Assembly: GCA_024752435.1 (NCBI GenBank)
Contig: CP103022.1
Location: forward strand, 930,001-994,000
Length of the DNA stretch: 64,000 bases
Direction of reading: 5' to 3'
From: Allantophomopsis cytisporea
Lineage: Eukaryota > Ascomycota > Leotiomycetes > Phacidiales > Phacidiaceae
In this document: one piece after another, positions 48,934 through 62,900 of the stretch
Numbering within the stretch: position 1 is the stretch's first letter
How the letters are laid out: every line of letters starts with the position of its first letter
Notes under the pieces: generated by a model
Seen by the model: only the letters and a program-made list of their open reading frames with translations
Told to the model about the DNA's origin: nothing
Databases searched by the model: none
Program-made: the position numbers and the translations under genes

Positions 48934-51900
48934 ATGGTTTCCTTACTCCCAGTCATTCTTTTGCTCTCGTCGACTCTCTACACCACCACTAATGCCCTCC
49001 CATACTTCGAAGACGAGGTTGCCTGGAATTTGAACCAGAATCAAACCGCAACTTCGCCCCTCGATTATTATGGTGAATGGGGCAACAATCATGTATATGC
49101 CGATTCGCCCGACAATTGGCGTTTTCCATTCTATACAATCTTCCTTGACCGTTTCGTGAACGGCGATCCGACCAACGATAATGCAAACGACACGGCTTAC
49201 GAGCATGATGTGATTTCGAATCAATTCCGAAATGGTGGTGATATCAAAGGTCTCGAAAACACTTTGGATTATTTACAAGGAATGGGCATAAAGGTGGGGT
49301 TATTCGATCTGGTCATATTTGATGGCCTTCAAACTGACTGCTCCTTTCTGATAGGGTCTATATATTGCTGGAAGTCCTTATATTAATCAGCCGTGGGCTG
49401 CTGACAGTTACAGTCCTTTGGATCTTACTCTTCTGGATAAACATTTTGGTAACATTACAGCATGGCAGGAGTGTATCGCCGAGATCCACTCCCGTGGCAT
49501 GTATGTGATTTTGGATAACACCATGGGAACGTATGTATCTCCAGCCCACCCAAAAACTCTCAATTGCGGCAACTGATTCTGGTTTTCTAGCTTGGGTGAT
49601 CTTATTGGTTTCGAGGGTTATCTCAACGCTACTACTCCCTTCAGTTTCTCCGAACATAAAGGTATCTGGAAAAGCACGAGGAGGTATTGGGATTTCTATA
49701 TGGAAGATGAACACGAATCCGACTGCGGTTATCCTCGTTTCTGGACTGAGACTGGTGAGATGATTGGCAGAAATGTCACTGATCATCTGACAACCTGCCT
49801 CACCAGTGACTTCGACCAGGTAAGACTTTCCCAGGTCCATTTTGAGTGCCCAGCACATCCAACTGACCGCTTTTTTAGTACGGTGATGTCGATTCCTTTG
49901 GAACATACCCTGAATGGCAAAAACAGCTCTCTAAGTTCGGATTCGTCCAAGACCGGCTTAGGGAATGGAGGCCGAGTGTCATGGATAAACTCAAGTTGTT
50001 CTCGTGCCTCACTATCCGGGTTTTGGATATCGATGGATTCAGAATCGATAAGGCGCTTACTGTGACTTCGGACGCTCAGGCAGAATGGTCATCGCACATG
50101 CGAGAGTGCGCGCAATCAGTTGGCAAGACGAACTTCTTCATTCCAGGAGAAATCGTGTCTGGAAACACGCTTGGTGCCTTGTATCTTGGACGTGGAAAAG
50201 AGCCTCAGATGGCATTGTCAAGTGTAGATCAAGCGCTCACGGCAACCAATGCGACGACCGATGAACTGTACATCAGAGATTCGGACAAGGGAGCTTTAGA
50301 TGCCGCAGCATTCCACTACTCCATTTACCGTGGCTTGTGCAGATTCTTGGGGTGGGTAACCTTCGAAATAGTTTCCAAGTGGTCTGCTAACTGTGACACA
50401 GTATTGATGGTACTTTCGCTGCCGAACTTGATATTCCTATCAATTGGGCCGATGGCTGGCAGACAATTCTCGAGACGAACGATTTGGTCAACCAGAACAC
50501 TGGTATATTTGATCCCCGACACATGTATGGTGTGACGAATCAGGATGTTTTCAGATGGCCGGCGATTACCAACGGAACGGAGCTCAACTTACTTGGTCTT
50601 TTCGTCACGACTTTACTCCTTCCTGGAATTCCAACACTTTTGTGGGGTGAAGAACAGGCAACATATGTCCTTGAAAATACCGCCTCCAACTATATCTTTG
50701 GTCGTTCCCCCATGGTCTCTGCCCAAGCGTGGCAGATTCATGGTTGCTACAATGTTCCATCTACCAAGTACACCAATTTCCCATTGAACAAGGCCCTCGA
50801 TGGATGCCATGACGAAACCCTCAGTTGGGATCACCGAGATCCATCTCATCCAGTCCGCAATATTCTCAAGAGAATGTACCAGTTGCGCACAGTTTTCCCA
50901 AGTTTGAACGACGGATTTGTTGTCAAGCAACTTAGTAACCAGACTTACGATATTTACTTGCCAGGAAGTGGTGGAACCGCCACCGAGAAGGGTTTCTGGA
51001 GTGTTATGAGAGCTGGCGCCAGTGTCCAGGATTTCAATGATACCTCTATGGGTAATCAATCCGTTTGGCTCCTCTACGGAAACGACAACAAGACCATTGA
51101 TTATGAATTCAACTGCCTCAACGGTGACCTTTGGTCCCCATTCGCATCAGGAACTGAAGTTCGAAATCTTTTCTACCCGTACGAGAATTACACTCTCATT
51201 GACGGAAACACCACGCTCGCAGCTTTGGGTATTGGCAACTCGAGCTCTGATGAAGTAGTTGGATGTATCTCCGCTGTACAAATGCTTGGATGGGGTTACA
51301 AGGCGCTTGTTCCTACAGATGTTTGGGTATCCTCAGTCCCATCGATTACGAAGTTTGTGCCCGGCCATGATTATCGAATCAACTCCACGGTTGCAAATGG
51401 CGACAAGCAGAGCGTTTCCCTCGAATTGCACTTCTCTGATTACATGGACTGCGAAGGCGTCTGGGATGGCATTACTATCGAATCCAACACCGACGACGAT
51501 TCCGCCGCGACGCTGGACAAATCTACTCGGGTCTGCACTTCCATCACCGCGAAGAATGAAACCTATTATTCCGGAGCTCTTCCAACCATGTGGACTCTGG
51601 CTTTCAATATTACCAATGTGTCCAATGGAGTTCACGCTATCGTTGTCAACAATGTCACCAGCCAACAAGGCGCGACAACCAATGCCAAAGATAGATTTTT
51701 GATCAGAGTCGGTAGCGAGGATAACCCAATGGTGTGGCCATTCACTGCCAACTACTCTACCAGTCTCTTGCACAAGGATTCCAACGGTGATCTCTACGTT
51801 TCTCACAAGGCTGCGGGCGCTACTATGTTCCGTTACACCTTGGATTGGCAATCTTCCTACAGTGATTGGATCGATTACGATGGATCAAACTACACTCTTC

Positions 51901-54900
51901 AAGCCAAGAACTGGACTGGTACGAAGCTTCAAGCGTGGGACGGCGCACACGTTATTGTCCAATACTGGAGCAATTTGACCTCTTCTTCCAACCATATCCA
52001 ACACGGTGATCTTGATACTTCAGTTCGAAGATTCCCCCACATGTACGTTCAGGGCCCATTCAACCAGTACAGTTACGACACTGGTCTGCCAGGTACCATG
52101 AAGCGACATGACAACGGAACTTGGTACTACGATTTCATGTACGAATGGCCAACCGCCTTCCAGCTGAACGAGTGGGGAATGAACCCTGACGGACAGCCGG
52201 ATCAGACCTTGATTCTTGGTGATGTTGATGGGGACATGGTCATGGATCGTATTCCACCAGGATCTCTTCTCACTAACATCATCAACGTTACTGCTGGTCC
52301 AGATTCGCCTCATGTTGCATGGAGTATCACTTTGGACGATGGTACCCTCATTTACTCGCTCGTTGCCATTGGAAATAGATGGAGACAACTCGCCATCTAC
52401 GTCTTGTTCATCATCATCCCGCTTATTACTGCTGCAGCTGTTATCTATATCTTCATCAAGGCTTTCTATCACGTTAAATTCAACGAGGTTGGAGTTGCTA
52501 CTAAGCAGGCTTTCATCCCGTTGGCTGTACGTCGCAGATTCAAGAAGACTGGTATGTCCGAGAAGAGCAAGTCTCCTTTGGGCTTGTCCCCGTCTGTTAT
52601 GGACGTTAGCAAGATTGCAGCAGCTGTTGCTGGACCAAACGCACTTGCCGCAGACGCAGGTGGTGATCGCAGAACTGTCCTTATTGCTACCATGGAATAC
52701 GATATTCAAGATTGGGGAATTAAGATCAAGATTGGAGGTCTCGGTGTCATGGCTCAGTTGATGGGTAATAACCTTGGTCACCAAGACATCATCTGGGTCG
52801 TTCCTTGTGTTCAGGGTATCGAATACCCTGTTGACACTCCTGCTGAATCCATGTTCATCACCATTCTCGACAAGCAATACGAAGTCCAGGTTCAATACCA
52901 CGTTCTTCGAAACGTTACTTACGTCCTTCTCGATGCTCCTATTTTCCGCAAGCAGTCCAAGAGCGAACCTTACCCAGAGCGTATGGACGATCTTGAATCC
53001 GCTATCTACTACTCCGCCTGGAACCAATGTATCGCAGAGACTGCTATCCGTTTCAACGTTACTATTTACCATATCAACGATTATCACGGAGCGATCGCTC
53101 CTCTGTATCTCCTTCCAAAGGTCATCCCAGCTTGTCTTTCCCTTCACAACGCTGAGTTCCAAGGTTTATGGCCCATGCGAACACCAAAGGAGACAGAGGA
53201 AGTCTGCAAGGTCTTTAATTTGGATCCGGTTATTGCGAAGAAGTACGTACAATTCGGAGAGGTTTTCAATTTGTTGCATGCTGGTGCAAGTTACTTGCGT
53301 GTTCATCAAAAAGGTTTTGGTGCCGTCGGTGTCTCTAAGAAGTACGGAAAGAGAACGTTCGCCAGATATCCAATTTTCTGGGGTCTGTCAAAGATTGGTT
53401 CATTACCCAACCCCGATCCTTCCGATACTGGAGCCTGGGACCGCAACGCCGCTGTTAACAAGGAGATTACTGTCAACGCAGAATTCGAGGCAAAGCGAAC
53501 AGAACTCAGAAGACAGGCTCAAGAATGGGCCGGTCTCGACCAGAACCCAGATGCCGAACTTTTCGTCTTCGTTGGTCGTTGGTCTATGCAAAAGGGTGTG
53601 GATCTTATCGCTGATGTTTTCCCATCTATTCTGGAGCAATATCCAAAGGTTCAACTTATTACCGTTGGACCTGTTATCGATCTTTACGGTCGTTTCGCTG
53701 CCCTTAAGCTTGAGAAGATGATGGGTCTCTACCCAGGAAGAGTCTTCAGTAAGCCAGAGTTCACTGCTTTGCCACCATACATTTTCAGTGGTTCCGAGTT
53801 CGCCCTTATTCCATCTCGTGACGAGCCTTTCGGTTTGGTCGCTGTCGAGTTCGGACGTAAGGGTGCCTTGGGTGTTGGTGCTAGAGTCGGTGGTCTTGGA
53901 CAAATGCCAGGATGGTGGTACACTGTCGAATCGATGACGCCAAAGCATTTGGTTCATCAATTCAAGATGGCCATTCACGAGGCGCTTGCTTCAGACACCA
54001 AAACCAGAGCATTGATGAGAGCCAGATCTGCCGAGCAACGTTTCCCTGTTGCCCAGTGGGTTGAGGACACAGATATCCTGCAATCGACAGCAATCAAGAT
54101 CTCGCATGAGGAGAACCAGGAGGGTAAGGGTGGTTTGGGAGGTCTCAAGAACGCTTCTATGACCAACTTGAGAACCCTCTTTGTCGGAAACTCAAGTGTT
54201 TCGGATCTCTCGAGACCATCATCCACTCGGCACGGATCAACTTTGGCACTACCGGGTACTCCTGGCACACCAACGGCTCCTTGGACACCACAGATTCTCA
54301 ACATGCCTTCACCAGGCTTGACCCCAACCGCGCTCGGCTCTCCTACTGTAGACGATATTCTTCTCCCTCCAATGACACCTGCCGCACAAAGCGAGAGGAT
54401 GTCTCGTCGTTTCTCTACCCTTTCTTACGACTCTGTCGCTGGTGAACGTACAGATTTTGCACTTCAAAAGGTCGACCCTTCGTTCACTGATTCCACCGGA
54501 CTTTACCTCCGTGAATTCGAGAAGAAGCTTGAAGGCATGACTGCGAAGAGTTCAGAGAACCTCCTCAACATTGAGGAGAATTTGATCAAGAGTGAGAAGA
54601 AGTTCTTCAACTCTTACCGTGATGCCAAGATGGGTATTGGTACAGGTGGTGGTGGCCATGGATCCCGAGCTCCATCATTCATGAGTGTTTCGAGACCCTC
54701 GACCCCCGTGGGCTCATTCTTCGAACACTCGCAACATGGCAGTGACAATCAATCTGGATACTCAGATACTCTCCTCGACACCTTCCCTCTCGGCGCTGAT
54801 TACCAAGCCCCAAGCGGTATCAAGCGATTCGTCTTGTACCGTGTTGGAGACTGGCCTGTTTACACCATCCTTCTCGCCTTCGGTCAAATCATCGCAGCCA

Positions 54901-56183
54901 ACTCTTACCAAGTCTCGCTCTTGGTTGGAGAGGTCGGTGAGACGGCTACAAAGCTTTACATTGTCGCAACGATATATGCTGTTGGTTCCATGATCTGGTG
55001 GGGTGTTTTCCGTACTTTCAAGTCGGTATACTGTCTTGCGGTTCCCTTCATCTTTTACGGACTGGCTTTCTTCTTCATTGGTATCGCACCATATGCAGGA
55101 TCGTCATCTGGAAGAGGCTGGGTGCAGAACGTAGCAACCGGTTTATACACTATTGCTTCTTCATCCGGCTCGATCTTCTTCGCTTTGAACTTCGGTGACG
55201 AAGGTGGTGCTCCAGTCAAGTCGTGGGTTATGCGCGCGTGTATCGTCCAAGGTACCCAGCAGATCTACATCAGTGCTCTGTGGTACTGGGGTTCTTCCCT
55301 GGTACAGCTCAGCAGCACTGGTGTTGCTGTGACCAGTTCCATTATTCCAAACCACGTCATTACTTCCATCACAGTCCCTATTGCGGTTTTGATGTGGGTT
55401 GTCGGTGCTTTGTTATACATCGGTCTGCCATCGTACTACCGTCAAGCTCCTGGAAAGGTTCCTTCCTTCTACCACTCGATTTTTAGAAGGAAGATCATTC
55501 TTGTAAGTCATCTTGTCCTCAAATTTTCAAATACCTTCATACTAACAAAATCTTAGTGGTTCTTCTGCTACGTACTCGTTCAAAACTACTGGCTTTCCGC
55601 ACCTTATGGTCGTAACTGGCGCTACTTATGGACGACGAAGCATGCTTCTGGTTGGGTCATCGCTGTGCTCGTCATAGTCTTCTTTATCGGAGTCTGGGCT
55701 GGCTTCCTCTTCTTCTTTGCACGCCTGTCGAAATCGCACTCCTGGATCCTGCCTGTATTTGCCATTGGTCTTGGTGCACCACGATGGTGCCAGATGCTAT
55801 GGGGTACATCAGGAATGGGACAATACCTGCCATGGGCAGGCGGGGCAGCAGCATCAGCGATCCTGGGACGTTGCCTGTGGCTATGGCTCGGAGTGTTGGA
55901 TGCGCTGCAGGGTGTGGGATTCGGAATGATTCTTTTGCAGACCATGACACGTTTCCATATCACCTTCACGCTCATTGCTGCACAGGTATTGGGATCCATC
56001 GCCACAATCCTCGCGCGTGCCACTGCACCCGACAAGACTGGGCCTGGTACTGTTTTCCCCAACCTCGCGCTTAGCCTCGATGGCCTGAATAACGCCGTTT
56101 TCTGGGTCTGTCTTCTCATGCAGATCGCGCTGTGCGTGGGTTTCGCGACCTTCTTCCGCAAGGAACAACTTAGCAAACCCTAG
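48934..56183 (+). CDS. AGS1: Alpha-1,3-glucan synthase (Ags)
   Basis: Six exons, 48934-49293, 49355-49530, 49591-49819, 49879-50351, 50402-55502 and 55557-56183, encode 2,321 aa; all introns are GT-AG and in frame. The order is that of the family. A signal peptide (MVSLLPVILLLSSTLYTTTNA) precedes an extracellular GH13-like domain with region II DIDGFRIDK (Asp about 309) and region III FIPGEIV (Glu about 344). A membrane segment follows at about 1075-1100 (LAIYVLFIIIPLITAAA). The cytosolic GT5 synthase domain begins MEYDIQDWG and KIGGLG (about 1189), the nucleotide-sugar loop, and holds the E-x7-E motif in RDEPFGLVAVEFG (about 1552). After a Ser/Thr/Pro-rich linker the C-terminus (about 1890 to the end) has many membrane helices. 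The enzyme makes wall alpha-1,3-glucan at the plasma membrane. An in-frame ATG at 48880 would add 18 residues ahead of the signal peptide, so 48934 is preferred. Confidence 0.96.
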
Positions 56184-58176
56184 TTCCGTCACTGCTTTGC
56201 AGCATCGCGGTTTTCATTTTTTTTTCATCTATCTTTGCTTTTTGTATATCAATTGCATAGCACAGCCGTCATCGTCACATATTATATATCTCATCATTAG
56301 TTATACCTCATGAAATGGTTCATTTTTTTTATATCATATCATCAGTCATTTTTGCGCCTTTTGCGAATTCGAAAAGGCCATGCATTCTATCATGTGGGAT
56401 GAATTACTTCCTTCTCACTCCCATGAATCTTTCCTCACACCTCCCTACATAGAAACGATCCTGGCATATAGATGTGCTGGATTTCGAGGAGATTACAGGA
56501 GGAGGGATGACTCGGAGGGAAGGAAAACAAGTTCCTGTGGAAACTCGGGCGGGCATAAGGAGTTCATTTATTGTATCGGTGGCTAACAGACCTTTTGTTA
56601 TCATCTTGTTGATCTGTCATTTTATTTTTTTTGGGATAAATTTAATTCTCTATTTTTGATATACTCTTGTGTGTGTGTCTTTCTCTTCGTCGTCCTTTTT
56701 TGTACCTTTGGACAAACTTGTTTGAAATGTTTAGATCGGATTGGATCCCTTGGATGTATAGAAGCGCAAAGATGCTTTGTTTGTTTCCCTCGAGAAATGA
56801 CTGAAGTCCTTCGCTATGTATTCTCTGCATTTGATTGATGAAATAGTTAAACCCCTGTACATATTTGAGATTCTTGCGTTACGTACCGTTTCTGTTGGCA
56901 AAATCCCATTCATGTGAAGTACTTGTTTTCTTATGTGATCGTCTTGTATCACCAAGAGTGTTCTGCCGCATGCGTAATGCTCTACTTCCTAATGGTAGGA
57001 ATAACGTGGCATAGCGAAAGGTTCCACAGATATACATTGTCTGGTCCATAGAATTACTGAGTAGAACGAGCGTCAGAACTTTAATGCACAACTGGTCCTC
57101 ATATGGAATCCATCACCACATATGTAGAACCTCAACTCGCACACCTCGCCTCATACATACCCTTCTGCTGCGTCTAATCCAATTGTGGCAACATACAGCG
57201 ATGGATGATTTCTTTTTCAGCCTCCCTCTCCAGACCCAAGCTGAATGTCGGCATCATCCAGCATCAACCAGCATCAACTGTATTCCCGTCCGTCATACAG
57301 TGAAACGTCCATCGGAACATCGGAACATCGGCGAAAACGCGCATGCAGCGACAAGACTCGAAGACTCACCTCTTATTTCCGGGTCCATTCAACACCGACT
57401 GCCATGTGGCTCACTCATTCCTGATGCACCATCTCGGCCTAGTCACGTGTCGCCTCAGCCTACGCTCTGATTCCCACATTGGGAACGGAGTGTGGTACTA
57501 CTTCGAACACGGTTGAGGATCTCGAGTTACAAAGTCGGACGTCGGCCTCCCGGAGTCACTGTGTCCGTCCAAGCATCCCTTATTCTTCGTGTTCCAAGCG
57601 GCTGCTTCTGCGGCGTGGACTGCTACAAGTGCTTGAAACCCTCCCCAAAGACGCTCGTACTGACGGCAAGTCATTTCGGTCTGTTACTCCGTGACCTCGC
57701 CCACTTTGTGCATGTTCTGTGAATCGTTGTTGAGTGTTCATAGGTTCTGAGCTTCTCCCGCCGCTACGGTGTGGAGGAGCTTGTGGATCCTGAAGCTTGA
57801 ACGTACTTAGTATGTACATTTAGTTACTGCCTGGCTAGTGCTGGTTTCATTCCATCAATGACATACATATATATCTATCATCGTCTGTCCGCCATGTTTT
57901 ATGCTCCCATGTTCGATTTCCCTGCTACAGATTACTCGATTTCGGTTTGACTCGGATTGCCTCGATTCCCTTGTTTCTTTAGGAATTTGACATTTGCTCT
58001 CTTTCTACTGCGTCTACTTCAAGGGTCCTTAGGTTATATCTCTCCGCATTTACGATAAAGCGATAGCATAGCGAGTTGAGCAACTAGCTTCGAACGCGAA
58101 ATCCTCATCAATTGCTGCGAACTCCCTACAGCATATTCACATTCCCTTCACTGTCTGTTATATACAACCTTCCAAG
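56184..58176. other. Intergenic region between Ags and P450 genes
   Basis: About 2 kb. The first part, T-rich and with T-runs at about 56,217-56,225, is the likely 3' UTR of the synthase. The remainder should contain the P450 promoter. The small open frames have no recognisable features. Confidence 0.5.
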
Positions 58177-59987
58177 ATGGATATGCCCGTTGTGAAATTC
58201 ATCACTGCAGCTGCAGCTGGGAGCTATGTCCTTGTGACAAGACTACCACAATACCTGCTCTTTTCGAACCCCTCCTATATAGGCACTTTTATCCAGCTCT
58301 TCCTGTTGCAATTTGTATTCTGGTTATTCTATAAGATTATCTTATGGCCTCATTTCATGAGTCCTCTAATTGGTCTGCCAGAACCTACTGGAGGCTCATT
58401 CTGGAATGGACAATGGAAGAAAATATCTGCTGAGCATACTGGCGCACCGGCATTGGAGTGGTAAGAAGCAATCGAGCAAGATCATGTCCCGCTTAAAATA
58501 TGAACTGATACCGAATCATTAGGATCACAACAATTCCAAATGAAGGAATCGTTGTACGTACAGTTTATCCTGACGTCGAAAGGCACTCTTGCTGACAAGT
58601 GTAGCGCTACAAAGGTCTACTCAACTCTGAGCGACTTATCCTCACCTCTCCCAAGGCTCTCAGCGAAGTCCTAACCACGAAAAGCTACGATTTCGTGAAG
58701 CCTTCACACGTAATGACCACTCTGGCAAGACTCCTCGGCGTCGGTGTACTGCTAGCAGAAGGCGATGAACACAAGGCGCAACGTAAAGCATTAATGCCCG
58801 CATTCGCCTTCCGCCACATCAAGGATCTTTACCCGGTATTCTGGGACAAGACCCGCGAAGTCGTCAATACCATGCGGAAACAGTTTCTTGAAGAATCAAG
58901 CCAAGCATCCAACAGCAAAGAGACGACGGATGATGAAAAGGAAGCACCCCTGCCACCAAATACCGTCATCATGGAGGTCGGCAGCTGGGCATCGCGCGCA
59001 ACCCTCGACATCATCGGCGTTGCTGGTTTAGGCAAAGACTTCAATGCCATTCAAGATCCCAATACGCAATTGAACCGTACCTACCGCGAAGTCTTCACCC
59101 CCAATCGCACAGCGCGAATGCTCACCCTGTTAAGTCTTTTCCTACCCCTCTGGATGGTGCGCCTCATCCCCGTCAAACGTAATGGCGAGATCGAGAGTGC
59201 CGTCAAGGTAATCCGTGGCGTATGCCAGGAAATGATCGACAGCAAGAAAGAGGCAATAGCACGGGGCGAATCCAAGGACGTAGATATCCTATCCGTGGCA
59301 ATGGCATCCGGCGGTTTCACGGATGAGAACCTCATCAACCAGCTCATGACGTTCCTAGCAGCAGGCCACGAAACCACCGCCACATCAATCACTTGGGCCA
59401 TCTACGCACTGTGCGTGCACCCGGAAATGCAAACGCGTTTGCGCGCTGAAGTCCGCGCTTTCCTCCCGTCTATGGACGATGCTGCCGCTACTATCTCCCA
59501 CTCCGACCTCGACTCCATGCCCTACCTCAACGCTGTGTGTAGTGAGGTCCTGCGCTATTACGCGCCGGTCCCTATGACTATGCGCGAGGCGGGCTGCGAT
59601 ACCGAGATCCTTGGCCATACGGTTCCCCGTGGCACCAGGGTCGTGTTGGTCCCCTATGCAGTCAACAAGGACCCTGCGTATTGGGGACCTGACGGTCGTG
59701 AATTCAACCCCGATAGATGGATTACTGACGGTGTTAGTAATGGAAATGGTGGTGCGAAGAGCAATTATAACTTCCTTACTTTCCTCCATGGTCCGCGCAG
59801 TTGTATCGGTCTTTCGTTCGCTAAGGCTGAGTTTGCCGCGCTGTTGGCTGGGTTCATTGGACGCTTTGAGTTCGAGCTTAGGGATCAGGAGATGATGGAT
59901 GAGACCAAGTTGGTTATCAAGGGCGGTGTTACTAGTAAGCCGGCGAAGGGACTTTGGGTTCGTGCGAAGGTTTTGGAGGGATGGTAG
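58177..59987 (+). CDS. Cytochrome P450 monooxygenase
   Basis: Exons 58177-58460, 58523-58553 and 58605-59987 encode 565 aa; the 31-nt middle exon (ITTIPNEGIV) is needed to keep the frame. An N-terminal membrane anchor (about 37-56, TFIQLFLLQFVFWLFYKIIL) is followed by the Pro-rich turn LIGLPEPTGG. The C-helix reads EGDEHKAQRKALMPAF, the I-helix FLAAGHETTATSITW (oxygen-binding AGHETT), the K-helix EVLRYYAPVP (ExxR), and the PERF-like segment FNPDRW. The haem-binding loop is FLHGPRSCIG with Cys-505 as the iron ligand. All motifs needed for activity are present. The long N-terminus and AGHETT/FLHGPRSC pattern suggest a microsomal CYP4-like fungal clan enzyme, but family and substrate are not determined. 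No reductase or biosynthetic backbone gene is adjacent. Confidence 0.93.
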
Positions 59988-62900
59988 GTTGGTTTGGGTG
60001 TGTTGTAGGTGATGAGATATGAACGGCTTCTTTGGATTTCAGAATGGGTGACGGAGTTTACGGCATATCGTGCTTGGGGTGGATTTTTGATGTTTCATTC
60101 AGGATGATTTTACAACCTATACGGCATATCTGTGTTACTTGGCTAGGTATTTATCTCCAATCTATCTTAAAAGCTTCATCTACTTCTGTATTGAAGTGGA
60201 TTGGTGTGAGACTGTGAAAGTGCGTACTGCTGGTTGTAATACGTTTTACCACGAAGAGTAGCTGCTCTCACAGTTCTGGTGTCAAATTCAAGTGAGAATT
60301 TGTGTACACACCGTATTACAGCCCCAACTTACCAATGAAGCACATATATACAGGTATCGATACCTCTATGGATTCAATTATTAGCAAGACAAAGTAGACG
60401 AGGAGAATATCGGAAATCAGCTTTCGATACAGCGTAGTGTGGGGAATTACAATAGATCGAAGGTGACGAGGTTTGAATTGACGTTATGGATTGATGATGA
60501 TAATAAGGAGAGTTGAAATTTTAGCAAATGTAGTTGGAGTGTCGAATATATCTCGTCGATACAATGTTGTTATTGACACTTCTTGCGTCTAGTAATCTGC
60601 TACAACTTGCTCACTTGACGATTCTCGACTTAACGGTCTTGCTGGTACGTGGAAGATCTTACGGAATGTAACGTGGTGATAATGTATGAGGCTAGAGAGG
60701 GATTGGAATTACGAGGATCCTTTTGCTTGTTAGAAATCATAGTGAGAGCAACAGGATATGTTCTATGCGTGCTCCTTCAAGACAATATTGTGTTGTTATA
60801 TTTGAACGCTATAGGGTCTTACCTTTAGAACAAGTACATGCTTTTAAATATCAGTATATGTTGAAATACAAACGCATCAGTTAGAGAGGCCAGACAGTAG
60901 TAGTGGTACTGCGGGATTTACATTCAGAGTGAGAAGTTCCTGCCAAGGAAGTGGGTACTCCGTATCTGTATATTACATATTATAGAACTATAGCCTATCT
61001 CAGAAAGGTTCTCTCTGTACAAGAATCAATTAACTATAAGTCGATATATATTCTACTGTATACACAAAATCTTATGTTTTTCAACGGGTCACAAGCCTAG
61101 AAGCTCTTGCATATTCTTTTTATTGATTTCAACACCAATGATGTTATTCATACGTTATACATTTTAACCACAATAGCGTCGCAAATTCGAGTAAGAGACA
61201 ATAGTGTTTATAAAGAAGCTGGAGTCTCTACTGACAAGCTAGGAGTGGGATGTTGTTACTTCTAGTATAAGCTCAGTAATATATATAACTGTGTTTATGA
61301 TTGCCAGTACCAATTCAGCTTTCACACCGAACTCCCGAGACCGACAGAACAATCTTACTCGACATCCACGCAGCAAGTTCTCCAATAGAACCCGTTGATC
61401 TAACCCCCCGTCCACCTTTAGCATAATGACCATCAGGCCGATTGCTGTGATTTGTCTACAAAACAACCTAATGGCCCTCCAACAGCACATAGGTAGTAAA
61501 TGTTCAGTTTCCAGTTGCCTGTCTAAAACCAGACACATGGACTGATATACTTGAATTCATCATCACTATGAGGGTATCGAAATCGATTGTCTTATTCCGG
61601 GTCATCCCATCTAAGGCTCAATACACATTCATACATGGTAGCTACTATCTCATTCTCGCGCTTAATCACATAAGTAGACGTTCTAAGCATAGATTCTCGC
61701 CCTGCATCTATCTATAAGCGCCTCAAACTCACCAAAAGAAAACTATCTCGGCCTTTCTTGCCCTTTTTGCCCTTTCCAATAGCCAAGTGCATAGCTCCGC
61801 GCCCTCATGCCCGTCTTCGGAAAGGCACAGCTGAAACGCTCATACCCATGTAATCTGGCGATACACGTGTTGGAACGTGAGAGAAGTCAGTGACAGATGT
61901 CTAAGAGGCCAGTATCCGCCCCAATTTCGAAACTCAGAAACGTGGGTTTTTGTGTTGACGAATTTCACTCAGCTGATGCCAGGGAAATGATGACGACGAC
62001 AACGACGCTAGATCTGACGGGAACAACATTTTCATAGGCTCAAGGCCACTACCAGGCCCACTATTCGAGAGAATCAGAGGATATTACCGTCCGGTCTCAT
62101 TGATTGTGCTAGGAAGATCTCGATATCGATCGGGATTTAATAGCTTTCAAGAGCTAGCGAAGTTCATCCCCGAGCAACCCCGAAGTCAAATTATACTCTG
62201 CTTCATAGAAAAGCAAATGGTTAAGTAAGATATATATCCCAAACATTTCTCATACCTCATACTGGATCCTGTCAATAACCGAACGTTGGTATCCACCACC
62301 TCATACCTAATCGGAGCAACGTTCGACTTTTCCAAGTGCGGTCCTATCAAAATTCACAACATGCCGGTCTCCCAAACACATGCAGCGTAGAAAAGCCATT
62401 AGAGCTTTTCGGCATGAGATTCAAGGTAATTTTACCCGACATTCGTTCCCCATGTTCGCTGGTCTTAACGACTACTCGCCGCATCGAGAAACATATGGTC
62501 ATCATTTCGTGCCAATTCATTTCCTAGTTTCCTCCGCAACCTCCATCAAAGTCTGACAATCATCGGAATCGCGTGCACCATTCACGTGCATGTATCGGCG
62601 GCTGATAAAGGTATCTTTGATTAATCGGTTAGAAGAACAGGGTGTATATTGTATGGTAGCATTGGGAGGTATGAAAGACGGTAATACTACCGCACTTATG
62701 TAGCTCGTATGTATCTCCAAGTATGTGCATATATACTTGCATATGCTTAAAGCATATTTGAAAGGAGTTTTTCGGTGCAGTATGTACATCCGCATACATG
62801 ACGCTCAAGGCAGTGTAAGTTCAGGAGTACGCAGTACGCAGTAGCATATACAATAGGTTTTTGAAACTCAAAAGATCAGAGTGTTCACAAGCGTGGAAGG

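Noticed and set aside
52020..53162. 380-codon open frame antisense to the alpha-1,3-glucan synthase gene
   Set aside because: It lies entirely opposite a strongly supported exon; its openness follows from codon choice on the other strand and it has no domain pattern.
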